Shown in pieces: positions 40,856-53,903 of a DNA stretch of 64,000 nt. Location of the stretch: NCBI GenBank assembly GCA_001632425.1, contig KV425568.1, positions 325,701 through 389,700 of the forward strand, in the 5' to 3' direction. Each line of letters begins with the position of its first letter. Position 1 is the stretch's first letter. The DNA comes from Neolentinus lepideus HHB14362 ss-1 (Eukaryota > Basidiomycota > Agaricomycetes > Gloeophyllales > Gloeophyllaceae). The notes under the pieces are model-generated. The model did not search any database and was not told where the DNA came from. It saw only the letters and a program-made list of their open reading frames with translations. Made by a program: the position numbers and the translations under genes.

Positions 40856-41121
40856 ATGGGCACTCCGCTCTCGCCTCAGGCGAAGAGACTGCGAACAATC
40901 ATTGTTACCTTGCCCATCATAGGCGCTACATCATGTCAGTTGCAGGCCGTGTATCTCCATCCAATGGCGCAAAATACTAATAGTCACGGCCAGTGGTCCT
41001 GTTCAAGCGGGTCTTCCTTGGTGAAGAGCAACGAAAGCTGCCTCGGGAGGGTCATGGGCGCATTATACCGATCAAGCCAGAGATACCTAAGGCTGAAAGC
41101 AGTGGCGAGCCGGGACAGTGA
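40856..41121 (+). CDS. Small one-helix membrane protein (68 aa)
   Basis: Two exons are joined by an intron with GTCAGT donor and GGCCAG acceptor, splitting a Leu codon. The chain begins MGTPLSPQAKRLRTIIVTLP, continues through a hydrophobic helix (IIGATSLVLFKRVFLG), then EEQRKLPREGHGRIIPIKPE, and ends at TGA 41119-41121. The layout (basic N-terminus, one helix, LGEEQRKLPR after the helix) is found in short conserved fungal proteins that are probably mitochondrial. The gene lies about 185 nt after SPT5 on the same strand. Family name and function are unknown to me. Confidence 0.7.
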
Positions 41122-42008
41122 TGGGACGCGTTATTGGAAGTTGGAACCGTGTCTCAGTCTACAGCGGTATATCATAAAGTAGTGGCCACCCATCACACCT
41201 GTCCATGTCCACCTCTCCTACCAGATCACCCTGCTCAGACCGTCCTGTTCTCGGATGCCGTCGCCTGTGTCACGACCCGCGTTCCCGGACCTCGTGTGGG
41301 GTTGAAGAGCCTGTCGCAATCTGCCCATGCAATCCCGGATCCGACACCTGTTGTGAACGCGACTGGCCATGCTCGTCCTGCATATGGGTGTTTCGGAAAG
41401 ACAGACGAGTTAATGGCAGTGATTAGATGTTCGTAGTAGAAGGGCAGGGAATAAATACGAACGGCGGAAGAGGATGACCGACGCTACGACGCCCACACTG
41501 AAGCCTACCCCACTATCTACTTATATTAGCTTCTATTCTTTCACTGGAAAGATGACTACGTACGTTTTGACCAGGATATCCGCAACTACATGCAACGAAA
41601 CGTGTCCCGAGCAAAAAGCAGTCAACCTCGTGTCAGACCGGGATGGCTGGTTCAGAACGTACGGCAACGGTCATACTGCAGCGACACCCATCGTTGTGAG
41701 TACGGATATTGGGAGACATGCAAATCAGCGCACCTTTTGGTTCACGATGTTCTCGCTGTACGAGGGCTTCGACGACATGGTGTGTTGCACAAGACAGTTT
41801 GAAGGTCGGAAACCGGAAATAGTAAGTGATATTGTGACTGTACCGACGTCATATACTTTGGATCTCTTTAAACTTTACTGCCGGTACCGTGGTTTACTCT
41901 ACGAGTGTTATGTTGTATGTTATGCCTTATGCTAGAATGCAAGTATGCTGCTGTGAAAACGTGTAGTCTATGCTGATAACTTAGCAATAATATACGATGC
42001 GAAGTCGT
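41122..42008. other. No confident gene
   Basis: A + frame at 41474-41935 starts with ATG and is 153 codons long, but it has no motif and ends in a low-complexity Tyr/Cys stretch. I do not call it. The interval separates two convergent genes. Confidence 0.4.
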
Positions 42009-44192
42009 TCATGGTCCACTAGCCGATATCGAAGTTGAGGACGCGGATGCCTCTACACTCTCTAAAGTCTTGTACCACCTAACAACCTTGGGATGGGCAG
42101 CAACCTAGAGGAACATCGTCATCTTCTGCCCACTGCATTGAATCAGATGGACTTACTTTCTTAGGATCAAAACGAAGGACCTGCAGGCCCTCGAGGGAAG
42201 CGGCCCTGGAAAGGGCTACATAGCTTTGGCCTATAAATTAGAGTGAGCTACACTGTGCTCATGAACTCCGACAAAAAGGTCACTGACCTTTCTCAAAGAC
42301 TTTTCCCAAGTCCACCTTCACCCTCTGTATCGTCTGTCCTTGGCTCTTGTGGATCGACATTGCCCATGCCAGGATCAAAGGAATCTACAGCGCCATGTCA
42401 TTGACCCTGGACACATTGAATGAATTCGAGACTGACCTGCATCCGTCTTGCGAGCACATTACCATCTCCGTCTTCTACCCTGAACTCATCCCTCACCAGC
42501 AGGACCAACTCCTTCCCTGCAGGGGTGACAAACTCCACGAGCGGGTACATCTCCTCATCCTTTTCCTCTTTCTTCCCTTTAACCTTCATGCCGCTTATCT
42601 GCTTCTCGTCCTTACTCTCCTTATTCTCCTTCCCATCCTCGCTCTTCACCACTACCACCGGCTTCCCATCACTTCCCACCCTCACACTCCTCACATGCCC
42701 ACTTTTCTCCGCCGCTCCTCCACTCCTCGCCTCCGCACCCCCAAGCTCACTCTGCACCTCTTGGATTTTGCAAAACCTCCTCAACACGCCCACGCTCCCA
42801 TTCACCAGCCCTCCCTCGACGCCGTTGTCGACGTTCTTGATCAGCATGACCTGCGCTCCCTCCTTGACTTCCAGCTTCTCCACCGCCATCATGTTCTTCA
42901 GCAGTCTCGCCCTCGTTTCCGCGGATGCAGTACCCGAGTCGCGCGAGACGAAGGTGTGTAAGGGTCCCGGGAGGGATTTGAGGCGGTTGTGGTTGGCGGA
43001 GTCGACCTCGTGCCGAAGGGGGAAAAGCTCCGTAGGCAGGATGGTGGAAGGGGGGAGCGGGCGAGAGAGGGAGCGGAATGTGGTGAGAGCTTCGGGGGTG
43101 GTTATGCCGAGGCGCATGTAGTTCAGGAGGTCCACGAATTCTGGGTGTAGGGAGAGTAGGAAAGAGGATTGACAGAAGATACAATGCGCGACATACTGGT
43201 ATCTTTCTGTCTGTAAACCTGTTGCAGGTTCACGGTCTCTTCGATACTGCTCTTCCATGCGTCAGATTCGAATGCAAAGACTGGATCGCCCTTTGAGACA
43301 GGTGGAAGTTGGAAAAAGTCGCCAGTCACGACGAGCTGTACAGACGCGACATGTACACGTTATTACACCACGGGTGAAGAGTTGGCGGCATTCGTACCTG
43401 AATGCCACCGAACGGTTTATCTGTCCGTTTGCGTAGTTTGCTGGCGAGAGCAGCTAGCGTATCAAAGAAGCGACCCTCGACCATGGACACTACGCAATGG
43501 TTATTATGTTATAATGGATAACAGATGACATCTTACCTTCATCGATTACCAGGACTTTGGTGGCCTTCCAACGCTGATAAGCAGGCTTGCACGTCTTGAT
43601 GGATGGAATGAGGACTTCCAGATTGTGTGACGTGGGTGACACGGCACCCCAAGCGTGAATCGTCATGCCTACTGCAGATCAAATATGATAGTGGGGAGAG
43701 TGCGAGAATGGACCGACCACCGATGTTGGACGCCGCCATGCCTGTGCTGGCTGTCACGGAGACGGCGCCGGGTTGTTTAGCGTGCTTCTTGCGCAGGGAA
43801 GAGATGATAGCACGCAGAAGCAAAGACTTTCCGGTTCCTGAGATGCCAATATGTATAGTCACATTCACTGGAAGAATGCAAAACCGAGCACACTTACCCG
43901 CAGACCCCGTAAAAAACACATTCTTGCCCTCTAGAACCATCTTGAGAATAGTGCTCTGCTCATCGTTCAACACTACATTTCTCTTGTTTGGTTCAGGTTC
44001 TCGTTTCGTAGACGCGTCGAGCTGCACTTTGGGCGCGAAAAAGGCATCGAGGGTCGTACGTCGCGCTTTCGACGGTTTCTCGGGCTGGATGTCATCAGTA
44101 GACTTTCTTTTCCCTGCAGGCGTGGTGGTGGCCGACTTCGACGTAGCCTTCTTATTCGCTGAGACCGTCTTGAGAGGCGGTCGGGCGGGCAT
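42009..44192 (-). CDS. PIF1: PIF1-family 5'-3' DNA helicase
   Basis: The ATG at 44192-44190 begins [20 protein letters not shown], a basic N-terminus with a PIP-box-like RTTLDAFF at residues 45-52. Helicase motifs follow: Walker [18 protein letters not shown] (split by an intron inside the GAG/GT codon), [22 protein letters not shown], Walker B VLVIDEVSMV, and [13 protein letters not shown]. Next come [11 protein letters not shown] and the nucleotide-contacting C-terminal motifs [15 protein letters not shown] and [20 protein letters not shown]. The end is [16 protein letters not shown] plus a Ser-rich tail, with TGA at 42011-42009. PIF1 helicases unwind G-quadruplexes and act in telomere, mitochondrial DNA and replication maintenance. 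The domain between motifs carries a long Lys/Glu-rich insertion. At least seven introns are inferred. Confidence 0.92.
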
Positions 44193-46213
44193 AGTGGTTG
44201 AATGAAAAAGACAAGGGTTGCCACAACTTTTGGGGATGCGTATGATTATGTAAGCTGATTGTGGCGTTAAAGTGACCAACGCCACAACCACCTTGCTTCG
44301 AGTGAAACCTCGGTTTCTACACTGAAAATAACATAGGTTGAATGTATTATAAGTAAATACAGGTCTTATATTGCACTAGATCTCAAATTAGGGCCGCTTT
44401 CCATAGATGCAGTAGGGAGTATATCCTCCTTATCATGCCAAACCTCCCAGGCATGTTGGGTGGGCTGTCTCTGTAACGCTGAGCATTGACCTCAGTTCTA
44501 GGTTTCTTATTTCTTTTACTGCACATTTTAATACATGCTGTGCATCGAAGGAGTTCTCGGAAATGTATCAATATTGTGAGGAATTGAATGAAGTGACATT
44601 AATAATAGGTACACCTGGTGCCAAAAATCAGGAAAAGCTTGATATAACGGGTGATTTAATCTACTCACATATTATGCACTATATAGCGCTTACGATGTAT
44701 GCAGCATCACGGTAAAACCGGAGGTAGTCTAGGATTACTGGCATTTCGACCCGCCTGTCACATCACGGTCACGTCGCGCCTTGCGTCCAAATGAGTGGAC
44801 CGAGCACTCCACACTGTGGACAATATTATGGCTCTCTGAAGCCATTTCACGTGCTGCACAAAACATGAAAGTTGTTCCATTTCACATTATCTAGTGCACC
44901 TTCTTGACATAATTTTAAGAATACTAGTAAAATCTTGAATTGACTGCATTATATTAAGATCTAGGCTACCTGTACAAAATCGGTCAAGTACATGCACTGC
45001 TAGATAACTGAAAGAGTGAATCTGCACCAAAATTGTGCCCGACGGGGTAGTATCTACACAAATAATCTGACCGCCGTTTTTTGGGCAGGTGAAAGAGCGG
45101 TTTGGCTGAGAGCCAAACATGTACAAATAATACTGTTTCCAGTCGAGGATTGCCCATCCCCACAACTTTGGATTGTGACGCGACGCATCACGTGCGCGGC
45201 GGTTGCCGCGTACAGAAGGACCATTCACGGCGTTGCTTTCCTAACAACTCTATCGAATTGACCATTCTGCAGATATGTATCCAAAACTTTTACGTCAGAT
45301 CTGAATCATGCTGCCAACATCTAACGCCCTAATACCTGTGTCATGCTGAATGTAGTGTGAAGCCAATAAGTGCTCATCCATAGGCACGAAATTACAGTAT
45401 CTCTAGAATATTGAACATGAAGCACTGCCTCATCGAACACACATGTACAAAAGCGAGCATCAATATATTCCATTCCTAACCAAGGCCTGGCCAATACCAC
45501 TGTATTTCTGCGGACAGTTTGTGTTTGTTGATGGGCTGCGCTGTGACAGTGCAGGATTGGTTGACTGCTATGTAGACGCCGAGAAATTCTCTGCTTATAT
45601 AGGTATGGTTTATGGCTGGTATCACGGCTCGTGGAGGGTTTAAACGGATCATCTCGCAGTCATCCAAGCACTAGAAGTTTACTGTGAGTATGAAGAGATT
45701 ATTCGATATACAGGAATAGAAAACGGATATTCCTCCTACTCGAAGCCATTCGCCGTCGTATAGAGCGATGACGACACAGTCCCCCCCTCGGCATGCTCCT
45801 TCCCTCCAGTGTAGTATCTGTAAAAACAAATCATCTGAATATATAAGTATGTGCACTTCAGATACATGTTTTGATATAGCCACGACTTGACACTTGGGGA
45901 TTCAGCACACCTACTAACACTACTCCAGCGTATTGACGCGAAGTGGCACCCTTTGAACCATTGTGTGTGTCAATTTACCATGGCTCATGCCAATTTATCA
46001 CCAAGGAATACATGTGTCTGAGTGTCAGCGCTTCAGCAAGTAACCAACCTATCTGGAAGCTACTGTGGAAGCTGACGCCACCTTGCGACACGCGATTGGA
46101 TCACGTGCATCACGGAGCCTACACACGCGGCGGCCTCGTTTTGGTTGTTTCTTGCCAGTTCTCACTTATAGCCAGTCTTCCAAGTTCACGAGAGCTTCAC
46201 TCTCTTGCCAACT
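44193..46213. other. AT-richer gene-poor interval
   Basis: About 2 kb of lower GC than its surroundings, with no credible open frame or recognised motif. It is flanked by the divergent PIF1 helicase and the proline-rich gene, and probably contains both promoters. Confidence 0.45.
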
Positions 46214-47080
46214 ATGTCGGGCAATAGACGAGAGCGAGAGAACTTCAACCCTGTCACCACCCCCAAGTACGCACTGTTGTTCTGTCGACCGTGACAAACG
46301 CCGATATCATGTTGCTTGCAGGTACCTCAATGATTTCAGCAAAGCTTTGGCGAGTGAAGTTCGGATCCTATTGGAGGAAGTTGGCAAGCTAAGGGATGAG
46401 AGACGTGCATTGCAATTGTGAGTTTCTGTCTTGCTTTAAACGAGACATAAGGTCACCATCATATCTGATCGAATGTGGTCCGATGCAGCGAGATTGCGGA
46501 GTTGATGAGCATGAAGTCTAAGCACGGCGCAGGTGGTGAATATTCACCGGATTGGAGGCCAAGAGTACGTCGCACCCATCCTTGGACCCTCTACTCCCAA
46601 TTTATCTGACATAACATGTTTTCAGGAAGCAGAACCATCCCCGCCACCCCCTCCGGCCCCAGAGCCTCTACCAGTCGAAGAACCCGCGCTTCCCCGCGAA
46701 GCTAAGCCAGGCTGGCGCGTCGTCCCGCCCAAGCGTGAAGGTCGTCGGAGACATGGGCATCAACAGCAGTCTCAAGCAGTCGTACCCGCCAGCCCGCCCC
46801 CGGCTCCTCCGCCAGAGCCCCCTAAGCCAAATCTTCCCGCGTGGGCGCAGTGGAGACGTGAGTTCATATTAACTTACTGAATCACGCCGGTGTTGAATAG
46901 ACGTACGCTTGCAGCTAATCCACTCATCGTTGCACCTCTCCCCCAAGCGGCTGCTCCTTCGTCCCCCGGCCCTGTTGTACAGCGCAGGGGTCTTTTCGGT
47001 GAGTTCTCTTCCGCAGTCTACATATAAGGTAGCATCTCATACGTCACTTGCCAGGTCCTCCGAGTCCGCCACCCCAATAA
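46214..47080 (+). CDS. Small coiled-coil and proline-rich protein (188 aa)
   Basis: The model has six exons with short GT-AG introns. The ATG at 46214 gives MSGNRRERENFNPVTTPKYL. A predicted coiled-coil (LASEVRILLEEVGKLRDERR, then EIAELMSMKSKHG) follows, then a Pro-rich region (EAEPSPPPPPAPEPLP and ASPPPAPPPEPPKP) around KPGWRVVPPKREGRRR. It ends GLFGPPSPPPQ at TAA 47078-47080. The acceptor choices are all phase-consistent. The composition suggests a scaffold or SH3/WW-binding adaptor, but the family is not recognised and the function is inferred only from composition. Confidence 0.7.
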
Positions 47081-47519
47081 ATGCCGCTATCCCAGTTCCT
47101 TGACTTTTCGGCTCGAACCTAACAGAAATGGGAAAGACCTTACGGATGCATCGTCTTTACCTTTCTCTATGGATATGATTCTGATAACTTCAACACCAAG
47201 GCTCTTGTTTATTTCGTAGCCCTCCACTCAGGGGCATCAGTTCTTGCTAATGCTTTCACGTTTCTGGCTTTCTTCCCTGCTATCGGATCAATCTAACCAA
47301 ACAATGTGTGTATGTACTTCAGTATGGAATAGAGGATGTAGGATACATGCGTTGCAATGTGTAAAGTAAGTATGCATGAGATGATTTTGAATGATGAATG
47401 GGTGATACACTAGAATCCTTGTCCGTAAGATGTTGATGGTACATGGTTAACGACCAGTAGGGTAACGCCTTGGTATATAATACAGTATATGAAACGAAGA
47501 TCTAGTTAGATGAGGACGC
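47081..47519. other. Intergenic, converging 3' ends
   Basis: No gene recognised between the proline-rich gene and the convergent phospholipase C gene. Confidence 0.5.
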
Positions 47520-50500
47520 CTACGTGTCCCGGATATTGATGCATACAAACAGAGTCGAGAATAAATATTGAGATAGTTGCGCATCGTGTAGCGGGAGGTG
47601 TCGGAATCCTGCGCAACCAACCCACCATCAACGTCTTCACGTTGTACCAGTACGGATCACGTACCTTGATTAAGACTTCCCAAACTTGCACAATACACTG
47701 CCAACGGTTCCTCGCCCTCCTTAACCTCCTGTTTGACCGCGAACCTCACAAACACCAGATCCTTCATCTCACCCACACAGTCAAATGGCAAACTCAGTTC
47801 CTCCTCCCAAACTGGATTGAACCCGTTGTTCTTCACCGCGCCCGTACGGAAGGACACCGTGCGCGCTGAGGTTGCGGTGACGGCTGAAGGACCTGAAGGA
47901 GGCGAGTAGGCATGATCGGCGTGGTCTGGCAGGAAGGGCGAATGCGTCCAGTCCGGGACGTGCACGGAAACTTCGACATAGGGATCGACTATCTCGCGAC
48001 CAGTCGAGTCTTTGGGCCGCGGGAGTTGCTGAGCAGATATGATCTGGTTGCATTGCATGGTGAACGTAGTCCTTGGCGCACCAGGGCAGCGTAAAGCAGC
48101 TTACGGTGACATCGAGATAATGATTAGTCCGTTTTGACAAAAGCTCCTTATTGTACTCCCTCACAGCTCGGGGTTTGAGGACGTACCCGGAGCGGCCATT
48201 TCTCTGGAACATAGCATGATTGATCATATACCCCAAGTCTGCGGCGTAATCAAACAATGATCAGCCGCTCAGATAAATGTTCGTTATTTGATCCTACTCG
48301 CCGAAAGTTTGCCAGTTGATGGCCACCAGCTGGACGCCCGCCGACCAGTACCTATGAGGCTCGAAGTTCGACGAGTTCAACCTCGTCCCCTTCGGGTACA
48401 CCCTGACCAAGTGTGTCTTATCATGTTTGATCAGATCCATCATGCTCTGCTTCAGAATCTTGTTCGCCACTTTCTCGGAGAGCGAGAAAACATGCTCCGG
48501 TGCGTATTGTTCCTTCTTGTTCAGCCCTCGGCACTTGACGCCAACAGTGTACACAAGAAGCGCCACCAGCTGAAAGGACATTTTGACCTTCTGGTGCTGA
48601 TATTCGGAGCCGTTGGGTGATTTGACCCTGCCCGCCGGCCCCGGAGATGTGGAAGAATGCCGCGAGTGACGAACGCGTTCTGCCATTCGCGAGACCCTGA
48701 GCATATCCTTTTTCAGCTCTGTCCATCGTTGTGAGATGATATTTAGAGTGAGAATAATACGAAAAACAAACCAGTAAAGACCTCATCTGAAGAAGTACTA
48801 TCGGTTGTTGAGGATTCGCTGTCAACAGTCAATTCCTTGTCCCGAAGGCTTTCTCGGTCAGAAACATAAAGATTCTTTGCCTACATAGCTGGGCGATGAG
48901 TGTTTGAATTTGGACGTCCGACAATAAATCACCTTCAAGAGCACCCGCCCTTTCAATTGCTCCGGGCTAGGCAAAACTTCGATCTTGTGCCGCTCTCCAT
49001 GGATCGGTGCAGTAATAAGCGCATCACCGAACACCTCTCGCATGATTTGTGCCATCATGTCCTGTTGAGATAGAGAGCAATGGATCTCGGCGGATATGAT
49101 GATCGGGTATGGCGACGCTACAAAGGCGTACTTCTGTATGGCTTGACAGATGTCCCGAAGAGGCACTTTCGACGTCAACGTCTTGCCGTGGTATATCGTA
49201 GGTTCAGCGTCGCCATCGTAGACGTCAACTGCAATTGAATTACATGAGCCCGATAAGGTCAGAGAAGCAAGGACAAAGACGTACTTTCTACACTGCGACA
49301 GCTGTGCAACAGCGCTCTGATATAACCTTCTATCGTGCTGACTCCGACCAGCTGGTTTCCAACAAGATAAGTATTATGGGAAGAGGATATATAGTATTCC
49401 GAAAGAGGCCGATTCATGTCGTGGAAGATCTTGCCGTGTTGATCAGCAAATACAGAATTGTCTAGGGATAGAAGAAATGATGTGAAGGTGCTGAGGGTCA
49501 ATATTGTGGAGGAGGATGAAAGGGTATCGGTGACAGAGGTTGCAATTTCTACGGAACTGCCCGCCGTGGTGGTTGGCGATGGAGACAGAGATAACGAAGG
49601 AGCCAACGCGGCGGCGGCGGCGACTGCTGCCACAGAAGGCGGAGGAGATGGTTGAGACATAGCCGACTGAGAACCAGAGGATCCTTCCGGACTGAGCGCT
49701 ACTGCATACCGGTTGAAGATACGCTTCATGTCAGCCTCGCTTAAGTTGGACTGACGAGGATACGATGTCAGATTTGCTATACACTAAATCATGAAATACT
49801 GACCTTTTGATGATCGCGCATGAACATCTGGAAGGTCTTGAAGTCGAACGTGCCATTGATGGAACACAATTTCTTGTACAGCCGGTCTAATTCTGGGCGT
49901 GCTTTGAGGAGCTTGACAAACCTCTGGAAGTCCGCAAAATCAAGGTAGCCCCGGCTATTGACATCGGCTTCCTATCGTCGGACGTGAGAGGTGAGAGGGA
50001 ACGCGGAAACAGTCATGAAGATGGAGCTTACTTTGAAGAGTCTTTGCAGATTATCCTTGGCAGCATTGATGTTTAGGCGTTTGCACATTCGCTCCACATC
50101 GTCGAAGTCCAGCTTCTGATCCTGCTCGTCGTCCGCGGCCTTCCAGTACTGCCGCTCCCAAAGAGATTGACGTATTTCGAGATTGCCAAGACCACTCATG
50201 AGTTCTTGCCTGATGGCATGTAGCTTCCGCAGGGTCACGTCCCACATCTGCAGAACATCGCGAGTGGAGGCGATGACATGCAAGGACTTATACCGCCCGT
50301 CGCAGATATAGAAGATCGTCAACCAGCGATCTTCAAACTGCTGCGATAGCTGAAACTGTTCACGGTAGTATCGAGCATCAGTGCATGTTCGTATCTCCTT
50401 GACATTCTCAATCGGAACTGTCAACAGTACTCTTAAATACATGCAATGATCAGTATGCTGGACGCTGCTCACTAATGCGCTGCTTCTTGGTCTCGTAGAG

Positions 50501-51127
50501 GATCTGACCCTGTTCAGGATCTAATCTAAGCACGACCCGTTTCTGTTTCTTGGCTGATACTTTCATCATAGGAGTACCCTGCTGGAGTAGAGAAGGGACT
50601 GCGATGTCGGCCATACCAGACTTCTGGGCGACGCGTTTCGGCTGCTCTTCCGGTCTCTTTCCGGTAGTACCTGGGTACTGTGCAAGCTCTGCAAGGGACT
50701 TGCACTTGCTTCCAAGGAGCGCTGACTGCACGTGTCCATCCACGCCTTGAGCTCCGCCACGATCAGGCAGGGCCAGGGAAAAGGCAGGGCGTGGAATCGA
50801 TTCCGACTGTGACCGTCCGTGCCTCGAAGCAGTGCGACTACGCCGCAGGTCGTCGAAGGGTGTGGGGGAGGGCTTTGAGGAAACTTTCATAGACTTGGAA
50901 CGCACCAGCGGCATATCCTTCATTGTCCCCTTCAGCTTCCTTTTGAATGACGATATCGACGCCCCCAGGCTACCCTCACTCTTCCGTCTTAATTTCTCCT
51001 GGCTCTCATCCGCCGACATGATCTCCTGGACAGCGGGTGTAGGTTGCCCGCTGCTTGTCAGCAGATTAGCCGCTCTCCGTAGCATTCTCGTCGTCGGCTC
51101 CGGGTGCGACGCTTGAGCATCGGTCAT
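47520..51127 (-). CDS. PLC1: Phosphoinositide-specific phospholipase C (delta type)
   Basis: The ATG at 51127-51125 starts [20 protein letters not shown] and a basic Ser-rich N-terminal region. A PH-like region follows ([20 protein letters not shown], then [20 protein letters not shown]). EF hands include [13 protein letters not shown]. The X box has [14 protein letters not shown] and [15 protein letters not shown], which carry the two catalytic His residues. The Y box has [34 protein letters not shown] and [22 protein letters not shown]2 domain ([23 protein letters not shown]) follows and the end is at TAG 47522-47520. A long Ala/Ser/Pro-rich loop separates the EF hands from the X box. The enzyme cleaves PIP2 to IP3 and diacylglycerol, controlled by calcium. 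About ten introns and roughly 1,000 aa. Confidence 0.94.
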
Positions 51128-51667
51128 GGCCAGATTCCATCCAGATTTCAAGTGCGAGAGGGGGAAGCCAGAGATGTCGTGGTGCCTTGCTGGGTATATA
51201 TACTACTGAATCAAATGCAATCGTGATATCGGTGAGGTTGCAGCATCATTTGATAGCGGGCACTTCGTGGCAGTGACTGTCCACCCCACAGGAGTAATTA
51301 GTGGATGTACTGTAGACGAAATAAGTCCGGGGGCGATGGTAGATGAGAGCCGCAGTTGTTCGGGCGCGCTTGCCACTCATTAGCCGTGACTCGCCCGCCG
51401 GATGTGATTCAATGTGATGGGTTTTATTGGCGGTGCTACTTCTTGTCCGACGGTCATGCCACCATAATATTACTGGTACATGATACAGATTGCGATGCAG
51501 TATGATACTATGCTAGGAATAAATTATTAGCGACAACAATAACACGAACGTGTCATGACGTTAACCCAATAACTGCTATACAATGCATGAAAACGGGGCA
51601 GCAGCTGGATATAGCATGAAACATCGACTGGGATAAGGAAGTCCTTTGCTGACTCCGACAGATTCTG
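51128..51667. other. Intergenic
   Basis: Upstream region of the phospholipase C gene and 3' side of the zinc-cluster gene. Nothing recognised. Confidence 0.5.
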
Positions 51668-53497
51668 TCAGCATTTGATGAAATTGCCAACAATCATGCT
51701 CGGTATGCCGTAGGCATCTCTGCGGATTGTAAATGAGAAACAGCAATTGATGAACCCTTCTTCCTTGACCAGATCGGCAGGCTTCGAAGACGATGAGGGC
51801 TTTCGCTGACTAACTGGACTAGCAGATCCAGAAGGCGAGCTGAGGAGAGGCTTGTACCGCAAGACGCAAGACGTCAAGACAGCCTTTTGGTTGGCGTCAA
51901 AGGCAACGTGCCCGTATTTCTTCAGGGAAAAGCATCAATCAGCATGGTGAAGATCCGCATCGGAGCCTAGGATAGTGCTCACCTCCCAATAATTTACAGC
52001 AGATTCTTCGGCCATCAACTCATATATACATAGACGCCCCTGCAGCAACGTTCAGTGCCTGACCAAATATGGGGCACTCCTGTGTTTACGCACGTCTCGC
52101 ATCATGTAACCATCCACGCCTACAAGCTCCGCAAACTCGCGATTACCCTTGTATATCTCCCCTGTCCTACGCCACAAACATGCCGGAACGCCCATAACGG
52201 AGAACACACGATCATAGTCGAGTAGCAGTCGCTCAAATGCCTCCTCTATAAAGACAAGGTCCATGTCTTTTAGGGATTGCGCGATAGCCTAGAACAGGTG
52301 GAAGAGTCAAGCTCCGTACCCTTCACAAGCTACCTCATGCTTACTCGGAACTTTGGCCGTAGGACAGACAAGGGCTGCAGGATAAGCTGCTTTGATTCCT
52401 GAGAAACGCTGCGGGTATTGTCAGCAACATAATAACGCGTCGCCTTTCTAGAGCTTACTTCCGGTCCATCCAACGAGACAACCGCGCGTACCCCTTAACA
52501 TAGTTGTAAGGCTTCAACAAGCCTGCCTCATACTTGGCCCTGATCACCCTCCGTAACCGCTCATCTCGTGTGCCAGATTCCTGGTCTGCAGCAGTGTACA
52601 AAAATTGCTCCGTCTTATTTGAAGCCGACAGAGGAGGGGGCATAGAGTCTTCGGGATTCGAAGGCCTATCTGTTGCCTGTTCTTGTGCAGAAGTGGATGC
52701 CTGGACCGACGTTGACTGCTCGGGTGTTTCTGCTTTGGGCAGGAAGGTGCTCCCTACGTTCGCAGGCGCGACAGTATTTGGGGCGGCAAATGACGGAACA
52801 GAGACAAGAGATGGGGCGATAGATGTTGGAAGGGGGTTGAAGAATGATCGCTCGTCGAGGGATTCAAGGAAGTCGCTGGAACGACGACATCAAAGCAAGA
52901 CCTTGGTAGATAGTGAGTTGAGCTTACGTGAGGACAGAAAATTCGTTGCCTAGAGTTTCCGGTTGATATGCGATGTAGGGAGGAGGAGCTACAGTTACAG
53001 GCCAAACTGTGTTGGTGGCAGGGATAGTAGTCGCAGCGAACGGATTCACTAGTGGATTGAGAATCTAATCATAGCAAACTGGGAGTGCCACTTACTCGAT
53101 ATCGCTCGCGATATATCTATGTTGGGTCCAATGGAGCTGGCGCCCTTCTCCGACTTGCTTGACTGTCTGGGCTCGTCGTGACACAAATGCCCAATCTCCC
53201 TTTTGATGCTATATCTCCGTCTGTATAGACACACGTGTGCGGTGCAATTCTTCTCGATGCTCACCAACGCTGACAGGGTCGCCCCTCATCGCAAGTCATA
53301 TGGCTCCTTCGACAATACAGACAAGCGTGGTTGACCTTTCTCCTCTTTGCCTTCTTCTTTCCCGTGCCCGAACCATCATCTGCAGCAGCCCGCTTCGCTT
53401 GATCTTGCCCATCGACCGAGGCTGGAACGTCGGCACTTCTAGGAGCAATACGGGAGTACTCGGTTTGTTTGCCGTTGGACATGAAGTTGGCCATCAT
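51668..53497 (-). CDS. ERT1: Zn2Cys6 transcription factor, ERT1/AcuK type
   Basis: A basic stretch (KKKAKRRKVNHA) precedes a zinc cluster with spacing C-x2-C-x6-C-x5-C-x2-C-x8-C: ACLYCRRSHMTC, GRPCQRC, IKREIGHLC. The fifth Cys codon is split by an intron. This cluster and the SHMTCDEGRPCQRC wording match ERT1/AcuK regulators of gluconeogenesis. A Ser/Pro-rich middle leads to RVIRAKYEAGLLKPYNYVKG and a PAS-like C-terminus (DYDRVFSVMGVPACLWRRTG, EFAELVGVDGYMMRDV), ending FIKC TGA at 51670-51668. The first ATG in frame is at 53497; two further in-frame ATGs follow closely (53494 and 53482). An upstream exon is possible. The protein probably acts in the nucleus on genes for growth on non-fermentable carbon. 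Confidence 0.87.
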
Positions 53498-53903
53498 CTC
53501 AGCCACTTTTAAGTTCCTGCTATCGGGGAGATTTGGACAAGATAGCGACTGGGGTCGGAAGATTTAGGACAGGGAGTGTGACCAGAGAGGAAAGGGATCT
53601 GAAAGTCTCCCACGATGTGGCACGGGAACGACCAAGCCTTCTGCCTCGCGACTAGCACCTTTTGTGATTGGCTCAGATAGTCTTTCATGATCCATTGACA
53701 TTCAAAGGAATATGAATTCAAAAGATACAAGAATCAGAAGGTGAAGTGGTAATATACGCGAAAGTCGTGATGCTGATAAATAAAAAAGGATTGCCGCGGT
53801 GTATGACCCTAAGAGAAGACAGCTAGAGCAATACATGCCGCTCAAGGAATGCACGTCCACAATGAAAACGCCAGAGCCATGAAAATTGTACGCTGGAAGA
53901 TTC

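Noticed and set aside
41474..41935. 153-codon plus-strand frame with ATG
   Set aside because: No motif or homology recalled and an erratic Tyr/Cys-rich end; insufficient support.
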